A DNA stretch of 48,745 nt from a bacterium. Its GTDB lineage: Bacteria > Planctomycetota > UBA11346. Every line of letters starts with the position of its first letter. The stretch's first letter is position 1. Below are positions 43,156-48,745 of the stretch, piece by piece. The DNA lies in the NCBI GenBank assembly GCA_020049615.1, contig JAIFKN010000192.1, positions 1 to 48,745 of the forward strand. Reading direction: 5' to 3'. A program made the position numbers and the translations under genes. The notes under the pieces are model-generated. The model was not told the origin of the DNA and ran no database searches. It saw nothing but the letters and a program-made list of their open reading frames with translations.

Positions 43156-45012
43156 GTGAACGACACCACCGCCGACTGGCTGCGCGAGGCGCTGCTCGCG
43201 GGCGAACCGCACGCCTGGCAGCAGCTGTCCGAGCAGTTGCCGCCCGGCCTCGACGTCCCCGCCGAACTGATCGCGGCGGCCCGCTGCCAAGACGATCCTC
43301 CGGCAGCAAGCCAGCTCGCCGACTGGTCGCAGCAACTGCGCCGCGCCTGCAGCCGGGCCGCGACCGCCAGGGCTTCTGTGGTCCTGGCCGCCGCCAGCGT
43401 CCTGCGCCTGTCGGCGCTCGGCCACGACGATGAGGCCTGGGGCGACCTGCTGCCGCGATGGCTGGTGCCCAGCCTCGCCCCTACCGAACGCGGTCTCGGA
43501 CTGCTGGCCCTGGCGATGCAGGCCCGCGAACGGCTCGGCTCGGACGACTATGCCGAGATCATGGACGAGGCGGTGCGCCTGCTGCCGGCGGGTTCGGTCC
43601 TGCGCGGCTCGCACCTCTACCAGTACACCTTGTACCTCAGCCTGCGCGGCATGCTGCAGCGCATCGCCGACCTGGTCGATCTGCCCCGTCCAGGCGACCA
43701 GGAGCCGGAGATCGAGCCGACGCTGCTGGCCGAGTGCTTCTACGATGCCGTCTGCTGCGGACGGACCGGTCAGGCGACCTTCCTCGAACAGCGGCTGCAC
43801 GGCCTCGCCGAGGCGCCGTGGCAGCGGAACCTCCTCGACCTGCACCGGGTGCACATCCCGGTGCTCGATGCGGTCCTCCATGGCGGGGCCGTCCCCGATC
43901 TCCCCGAGGTGGGTTCAGCGGCCATCGCCCGCGCCCTTCTCGGTGGCGACCGCGTCTTCCTCGAGAGCTACGCCGTGGCCGAGAGCCGTGGCGAGATCTC
44001 CCCGCTGCTCGCGTTCGACTCGCTGCGCGTCGCGCTCGCCCTCCGCGACCACCACGCCGCCCGGCGCATGCTCGAGGCCCGCGCGGCAGGCATCGGACGG
44101 CATTGGCTGGACGACTTCTTCCTGGCCCGCGTCCTGCTGCTCGAGGACAAGCCGGCCGAGGCGGGCGAGACCTACGCCCGGGCCGAGGCCGCCGCCGCCA
44201 AGTACGGTGCGGTCGAACGACTGGAGATCGAACTCCGCCTCGCCAGCGAACTGACCCGCCATGACTGCTGCCGCCTCGGCGCCGCTCCCAGCCGCAGCGG
44301 GGACGTTGCAGCAGCCCAGCAACCCACCGAGACCGACGAGGCCCTGCTGTGCGGGGCCAGTGCCGCCGCCGCAGGGCTCCGGCAGCGACTGGCGGACCTG
44401 TCACTCGACGGGGGGCCGATCCTGATCATCGGACTGGAGGACGGCAGCCGTCCTACCGTCGCCGGCATCCTGCAGCGCCGCGCGGGCGTGGCCGGAGCGG
44501 TCCGGCATGTCGTGGCAACCACCTGCGAGATCGGTTCGGCAGCCTGCCTCGCCGCCCTCGATGAGCCTGGCACCCTGCTGCTGGATGGTGTCGATCTGCT
44601 GCCGCCGTGCGGTCAGGCGCAACTGGCTGCCCGGCTGCAGCGACCGGTAGCCTGCCGCCTCATGCTCGGTGGAGGTCCAGGTCTGCTGACGGCGGCCGCT
44701 GCCGGGTCCTGGCGGGCGGATCTCTTCTGGTCGCTCGCCGACCGCCGCCTCTTGGTGCCGCCGATGACCACCCGCAGTGCCGATCTGCCGGACATCGTCC
44801 TGGCGCTGCTGACCACTGCCGGACACCGTCTCCGCTGGGAGGCGCCGGCCCGACGGGCCCTGTCCGCCAGCCAGCTCCCTGGCGGCTGGAGCCAGTTGGT
44901 GGCCATCGCCCGCTGCCTGGGAAACCGCCGCAGATTCGGCACCCTCGACGCGGGCCTCCTGTCCTCGGTCCTCGCTGAGCTGACCGAGGAGATGGCGCCG
45001 GCGGCACGATGA
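43156..45012 (+). CDS. Degenerate sigma-54-activator-like AAA+ protein with helical-repeat N-terminus
   Basis: GTG 43156 has GAGG nine bases upstream; 618 residues result. Residues 1 to about 375 are TPR-like helices (ending AKYGAVERLEIELRLASEL). Residues about 392-565 align with the central domain of NtrC-type sigma-54 activators: GPILIIGLEDGSRPTVAGIL replaces the Walker A loop and lacks its GK[ST], GTLLLDGVDLLPP (472-484) is Walker B with Gly for Glu, and GSWRADLFWSLADRRLLVPP matches the 'FREDLYYRL....PPL' segment. The region that should hold GAFTGA is deleted. It cannot be expected to hydrolyse ATP or contact sigma-54. Its ATGA overlap with the zinc-ribbon gene ties them together. It may be a regulatory scaffold. 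Confidence 0.78.
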   Translation: MNDTTADWLREALLAGEPHAWQQLSEQLPPGLDVPAELIAAARCQDDPPAASQLADWSQQLRRACSRAATARASVVLAAASVLRLSALGHDDEAWGDLLPRWLVPSLAPTERGLGLLALAMQARERLGSDDYAEIMDEAVRLLPAGSVLRGSHLYQYTLYLSLRGMLQRIADLVDLPRPGDQEPEIEPTLLAECFYDAVCCGRTGQATFLEQRLHGLAEAPWQRNLLDLHRVHIPVLDAVLHGGAVPDLPEVGSAAIARALLGGDRVFLESYAVAESRGEISPLLAFDSLRVALALRDHHAARRMLEARAAGIGRHWLDDFFLARVLLLEDKPAEAGETYARAEAAAAKYGAVERLEIELRLASELTRHDCCRLGAAPSRSGDVAAAQQPTETDEALLCGASAAAAGLRQRLADLSLDGGPILIIGLEDGSRPTVAGILQRRAGVAGAVRHVVATTCEIGSAACLAALDEPGTLLLDGVDLLPPCGQAQLAARLQRPVACRLMLGGGPGLLTAAAAGSWRADLFWSLADRRLLVPPMTTRSADLPDIVLALLTTAGHRLRWEAPARRALSASQLPGGWSQLVAIARCLGNRRRFGTLDAGLLSSVLAELTEEMAPAAR

Positions 45013-46265
45013 GCGGAGGACCGCGACAACCGTCCGAGCCGTTCACCGAGGCGATGCGGCGCGCCCAGCAGCAGGCGCGTGTCTCCAGCTCCCACGTCGG
45101 CCTTCCGGCGCATCCCAACAATGCGATGCCGCGCAGCGGCATCCAGCCTGACGCCTCGGGTCAGGTCATCTGCCCGTTCTGCCGCAAGGCCTACCACTTC
45201 ACCGCCGCCCTGCTCAACCGGCAGCTGCGTTGCAGCGGCTGCCGCAGCACCTTCCGCGTCGCCGAGGACCGGCGCACGTTCAAGGTCCAGGCGGCCACGG
45301 CCCTGCCGACCCCGGACACCGGCTCGGTCAGCGCCGTCGCCAGGCAGGCCATCAAGCAGGCGAACGTCAATCTCGCCGAGGCCGCCGAGGCCGCCCTACG
45401 TGCGATCAGCAAGCAGGACCGGCCAGCCCCGCCAGGATCGGAGACCGCCCTGCGCGCGGCGACGCCCGCGATCGGCGGCAAGCAGGCGACACGCAGCTTC
45501 CGCCGCAACAAGGCGAAGGAGGTGGTGCTGACCGGCGAAGGCGCTGCCGCCGGTCGGCGGGTGCGAGCCTACGCCCTCATCGCCGCTGGACTCCTGGCCA
45601 TCGCCGTGCTGACGACCTGGCTGAGCCGGCCGGACCCGCGCCAGAGCGCCCTGGTCGGGTTCCAGCAGGGCATGTCCTTCGGCCGCCTCGCGATCCTGCA
45701 GCGGGCCAACGCCCTGGTCGGAGGCATCGCGCCGATGACCGATCTCGGGCACGCCGCCTTCTCCTCCCCGGTCGATGTGGATCTCGGGCCGTTCACCGAG
45801 CGGATCGGCCCCCTGCGCGTCCTGCGCCGTGGCGAATGGTTCGTGGAACCAGGCCGACGCAGCGAGGCCGTCGCCATGCTGGGCGAGGCAGGTCCCGCCG
45901 GCTCCATAGCCTTCGCCGAACGTTGCGCCAAGGCCGGCATCCGCGTCGAGCCCTGGGGCGCCGTCGCCGAGGCGGCGGGCCGCCAGGCGCCAGGCGATGG
46001 CCCAGAGGCGGGAGTCCTGCGCTCGCTGCTGGAGCAGCGCGAGGCCGCTCCTGGGACGTTCGATGCCCTCGCCACACTCGATGCGCACGGCCTGCCGTCG
46101 CAGATCCAGGTCTCCAGCTTCCGCGGCGCGGACGGGACCCTGCTGCTGGCCTCGGGTCCGCCGAGGCATCCGGTCGCCTACCAGGGACGGCTGATCCGCT
46201 TCCATGGTCCCGGCTGGCCCGAGGGCTGGATGGTCTTCGAGATCCGCACCGCCAGCACGCCGTGA
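45009..46265 (+). CDS. MJ0042-type zinc-ribbon, single-pass membrane protein
   Basis: The 418-residue protein has a zinc ribbon near the N-terminus (Cys55, Cys58, Cys75, Cys78 in VICPFCRKAY...LRCSGCRSTFRV), the pattern called MJ0042 that is frequent in Planctomycetota membrane proteins. A long acidic/basic linker leads to one membrane helix at about 187-206 (AYALIAAGLLAIAVLTTWLS), with the ribbon on the cytoplasmic side. The C-terminal 210 residues are outside and are not recognised. The ATG overlaps the previous stop. It may link the cytoplasmic AAA+-like partner to the envelope. A short decayed region follows. Confidence 0.75.
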   Translation: MSGGPRQPSEPFTEAMRRAQQQARVSSSHVGLPAHPNNAMPRSGIQPDASGQVICPFCRKAYHFTAALLNRQLRCSGCRSTFRVAEDRRTFKVQAATALPTPDTGSVSAVARQAIKQANVNLAEAAEAALRAISKQDRPAPPGSETALRAATPAIGGKQATRSFRRNKAKEVVLTGEGAAAGRRVRAYALIAAGLLAIAVLTTWLSRPDPRQSALVGFQQGMSFGRLAILQRANALVGGIAPMTDLGHAAFSSPVDVDLGPFTERIGPLRVLRRGEWFVEPGRRSEAVAMLGEAGPAGSIAFAERCAKAGIRVEPWGAVAEAAGRQAPGDGPEAGVLRSLLEQREAAPGTFDALATLDAHGLPSQIQVSSFRGADGTLLLASGPPRHPVAYQGRLIRFHGPGWPEGWMVFEIRTASTP

Positions 46266-46429
46266 GTCCGGCGCCGACCCGCCCTCAGCTGCGCACCGTC
46301 ACCTCCGACCCCAGCTGCGCCACCGCCGGCAGGCCCGGCTGGCCGGGACGCCGCCGACGTCGATCGGGCCGCCATGGCAGTCGCGCAGCCAGACGGCGTG
46401 GAAGGGCGGCTGGGCGATGAGGCCGAGCC

Positions 46430-47048
46430 GTCCAAGTGATACGGGAGTATGATCGCAAACTCGGATCCGGTGACGCAACCACCTTGGGCGTCGATCTCCA
46501 GGCAAGCGCGGGCGACGGCCTCGCGTTTGATGTCGCGTAGGCGCATGCCGTTGCGGCGCTGCACGGATTCGTCCTCGGCCAGCAGGGAGACGATGACTGG
46601 GACCATGCGGGTCTCGGTGATGCTCTTGCCGTAGGACGACACCTCGTTTTTTGGCGACGCTGATCCAGGTGATCTGCCCTTGCCGCAGGTGGGAAGTGGC
46701 CGGGAAGAACCGATAGACCATCTCGACGATGCCCTGCATAACCGAGCGGCGGGCGCGGTCGCCGGCGAGTTGGGGGAACTCGCTGGAGAAGAGCGCCTCC
46801 GATGACCGTCAGGGCGGTCGGCACCAGCGGGCACTCGCTCAGCTTCCGGCCGGAGCCGGCGGTGATGTCGACGCACTGGTAGCAACTGCTCCAGCACCAT
46901 CGCCTGCGCCACGTTGCGGAAGATGACGCCCCGGCTGCTGTGCCCGATCAGGTCGTCGAGCTCTGCCCACGGGCGGACGGCGGCGAGGCGATGCTGGCAG
47001 AGGTCGGCTTCGGCCTGGGCCAGCAGACCGCGCTTCGACAGAACCGCC
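46430..47048 (-). pseudogene. Decayed DUF1670-like gene with at least three frameshifts
   Basis: On the minus strand, coding sense jumps between frames: WAELDDLIGHSSRGVIF (47000-46920), CVDITAGSGRKLSECPLVP (46880-46820), LFSSEFPQLAGDRARRSVMQ and RQGQITWISVAKK (46795-46655), then SSYGKSITETRMVPVIVSLL and VARACLEIDAQGGCVTGSE (46650-46460). Joined, the parts resemble DUF1670 proteins, a family of unknown role often present in many copies in Planctomycetota; this naming rests on memory of its 'GQ..W..V......YGK....TR.VPV' pattern. One break lies at a run of six T (plus strand) near 46650. There is no intact start. The stretch 46266-46430 also holds broken minus-strand coding sense that I cannot name. 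Confidence 0.6.
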
Positions 47049-48344
47049 TCAGCCGACCTCACCCACCAGATCGACCCCCTGCGTGCCGGTGATGCGCACC
47101 TGCGCCCACTGACCGACCTCCAGGCGGTCGCTCTCGACCAGGGTGACATTGTCGACGTTGTGCGCCTGGCCGGCGTGGCGGCAGGCGAAGACGCCGAAGT
47201 CGCGCTGCGCGTCGACCAGGACGGTCAGCTCGCGGCCCTGCCAGCGCGCCAGGCGTTCGATGTGCAGGCGGCTCTGCTGCTCGGAGAAGCGGCGCAGCCG
47301 GCTGGCGATGGTGCGGGCGGGCAGCTTGCCTGGCATCTTGGCCGCGGTCGTGCCCTCCTCGTCGCTGTAGGGGAAGGCGCCGACGTGGTCGAAGGGCTGC
47401 TCGCGGGCGAACGCCATCAGCCACTCGAAGTCCTCGGCCCGTTCGCCGGGGAAGCCGACGATGAAGGTGGTGCGGATGACGATGTCCGGCATCGCCGCGC
47501 GCAGGGCGTCGAGACGCCCGGTGATGTGCGCCAGCTTGGTCTTCCGCCCCATCTGGGCGAGGGTGCGGTCGCTGGCGTGCTGGATCGGCATGTCGACGTA
47601 GCGGCAGACGTTGGGCGTCTCGGCCATGGCCGCGATCAGCTCATCGCTGAAATCGTTGGGATAGCAGTAGTGCAGGCGGATCCACGCCTTGGGCGCCGCC
47701 GCGGCGACGGCGCGCACCAGGGCCGGCAGCTGCATGCGTCCGTCGAGGTCGCGCCCGTAGTAGTCGAGGTGCTGGCTGATCAGCACGATCTCCTTCACCC
47801 CACGCTTGGCGTAGCCGCGCGCCTGCTCGACCAGCTCGGCGAAGGGCCGGCTCACATGCTTGCCGCGGAACAGCGGGATGGCGCAGAAGTTGCAGGTGTT
47901 GTCGCAGCCTTCGGCGATCTTGAGGTAGGCGAAGTGCGGTGGGGTCAGCTGGCTGCGCTGGTCATGGCGGGCGCGGTGCGCCTTCAGGCCGGGGAAATGC
48001 TCGCGCACCACGGCGGCGAAGCGGTCGTAGTCCTTGAACGCCACCCACTGGTCGACCTCGGGCATGTCGGCCTGCAGCTCGGTCAGGTAGCGCTCGGTCA
48101 GGCAGCCGGCGACGAACAGCTTGGCGCCGGGCTTGCGGTCGCGCGCCGCCTGGAGGATGTGTTCGATCGATTCGCGTTTGGCGCCTTCGATGAAGCCGCA
48201 GGTGTTGACCAGGACCAGGTCGGCCTCGGGGAGCTGGTCGGTCAGGCCCACCCCCACCGTCTTCAGGGCGGTGACGAGATCCTCGGAATCGCTGAGATTC
48301 TTCGAGCATCCCAGGCTGATGAGGGCGGCCTTCGGTGCGGTCAT
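47049..48344 (-). CDS. rimO: Ribosomal protein S12 methylthiotransferase
   Basis: RimO adds a methylthio group to an aspartate of ribosomal protein S12 using two iron-sulfur clusters. The start ATG 48344 gives 431 residues; the longer frame is a shadow of the divergent gene. The N-terminal cluster is held by Cys13, Cys49 (NTCGFI) and Cys81 (AGCLTERY). The radical-SAM cluster is held by Cys147, Cys151 and Cys154 in EGCDNTCNFCAIP. A TRAM domain ends the protein. The motifs GCSKN and NTCGFIEGAK and the short length favour RimO over the tRNA enzyme MiaB. The decayed gene follows directly after its stop, while a GNAT gene is divergent upstream. Confidence 0.93.
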   Translation of the reverse strand: MTAPKAALISLGCSKNLSDSEDLVTALKTVGVGLTDQLPEADLVLVNTCGFIEGAKRESIEHILQAARDRKPGAKLFVAGCLTERYLTELQADMPEVDQWVAFKDYDRFAAVVREHFPGLKAHRARHDQRSQLTPPHFAYLKIAEGCDNTCNFCAIPLFRGKHVSRPFAELVEQARGYAKRGVKEIVLISQHLDYYGRDLDGRMQLPALVRAVAAAAPKAWIRLHYCYPNDFSDELIAAMAETPNVCRYVDMPIQHASDRTLAQMGRKTKLAHITGRLDALRAAMPDIVIRTTFIVGFPGERAEDFEWLMAFAREQPFDHVGAFPYSDEEGTTAAKMPGKLPARTIASRLRRFSEQQSRLHIERLARWQGRELTVLVDAQRDFGVFACRHAGQAHNVDNVTLVESDRLEVGQWAQVRITGTQGVDLVGEVG

Positions 48345-48450
48345 CGGCGGGAGTGTCTGGAGATCCGCGCTTCGCCAAGCGGCAGAGCTGGCACCTTGCG
48401 ATCCGCTCCAGTGACCCGAGCATACGGCTTGCACCCCCTGGAGCCGCGTC

Positions 48451-48745
48451 GTGGTCAAGAAGGCAGTCCCCGGTCTCACCCTGCGCATGGCGACCGCCGA
48501 CGATGCCGAGGTGCTCAACGAGATGATCGCCGCGTTCGCCTCGTACGAGCGCCTGCCCAACGCCTCGAATGTCGCCAGCCTGCGCGCCGAACTCAGCCGC
48601 ACGGACCGGGTCATGGAGGCGGTGATCGCCTTCCTCGACGGCAAGGCGGTCGGATTCGCGGTCTTCTTCCACACCTACGCCACCTTCATCGCCAAGCGCG
48701 GCCTCTACCTCGAGGACATCTACGTCCGCGAGGAGTTCCGCAACA
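48451..48745 (+). CDS. GNAT-family N-acetyltransferase, 3' end outside window
   Basis: GTG 48451 follows GGAG at eight bases. The 98 visible residues begin VKKAVPGLTLRMATADDAEVL, the usual first strand and helix of GNAT enzymes, and reach FHTYATFIAKRGLYLEDIYVREEFRN. This last part matches the diamine/spermidine-acetyltransferase-like branch ('Y.TF....GLYLED..V...YR'), just before the acetyl-CoA-binding R/Q-x-x-G-x-G/A loop that must lie outside the window. It is divergent from rimO across 106 bases. The substrate is probably an amine or amino acid, but that is inference. Confidence 0.85.
   Translation, partial: MVKKAVPGLTLRMATADDAEVLNEMIAAFASYERLPNASNVASLRAELSRTDRVMEAVIAFLDGKAVGFAVFFHTYATFIAKRGLYLEDIYVREEFRN

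Overview
The window is about 70% G+C and densely coded. It suggests a Planctomycetota-type bacterium, or a close relative in the PVC group. The grounds are an MJ0042-type zinc-ribbon membrane protein, a DUF6785-like membrane protein next to a heparinase II/III, the remains of a DUF1670-type gene, many Gfo/Idh/MocA oxidoreductases and xylose-isomerase-like TIM barrels, and a large set of prepilin-type proteins with long C-terminal parts. No 16S or other marker gene is present, so this assignment is inference.

Layout. (1) 1-10.8 kb: a HEAT-like repeat protein cut by the window edge, translationally coupled to a tetraheme cytochrome with an UshA-like N-terminal part; argB-argF; an RNase PH with a shortened N-terminus behind a telomere-like inverted repeat; a hybrid sensor kinase; a PHP-like and a RusA-like small protein. 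(2) 10.8-18.4 kb: a 2054-residue alpha-2-macroglobulin-like lipoprotein, then a divergent pair made of an XRE-type protein with a histone-H1-like tail and a small secreted protein. (3) 18.4-34 kb: a carbohydrate locus with three sugar-phosphate-isomerase-like TIM barrels, two Gfo/Idh/MocA dehydrogenases, an AraC regulator, a 2-hydroxyacid dehydrogenase, GH29 and GH42 glycosidases, an alpha/beta hydrolase, a secreted heparinase II/III and a large polytopic membrane protein. (4) 34.3-46.3 kb: one ten-gene co-directional block. Its first five genes follow the type II secretion pseudopilin order G-H-I-J-K, with oversized I and J. Two more G-like prepilins, a lipoprotein, a degenerate sigma-54-activator-like AAA+ protein and a zinc-ribbon membrane protein follow. 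(5) 46.3-48.7 kb: a decayed DUF1670-like gene, rimO, and the start of a GNAT acetyltransferase.

Two kinds of intergenic repeat stand out. One is a roughly 145-160 bp element with several hairpins, in three copies (10773-10932 on the minus strand, 18250-18403 and 22672-22815 on the plus strand). Its stems are kept by paired base changes between copies, and each copy sits at the 3' end of genes. The other is a pair of inverted repeats (6494-6640 and 19315-19470) that join the motif CATTGCCACC to G-rich heptamer runs. In the first, one arm is a canonical G-quadruplex motif and supplies the apparent start codon of RNase PH.

The carbohydrate genes probably act together. Heparinase-like cleavage in the periplasm, uptake by an unknown route (possibly the DUF6785-like protein), fucose and galactose release by cytoplasmic GH29/GH42, then oxidation and isomerisation by the dehydrogenases and TIM barrels would form a chain. 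The pseudopilin block probably builds an envelope-spanning type II-secretion-like pseudopilus whose motor, platform and secretin are encoded elsewhere.
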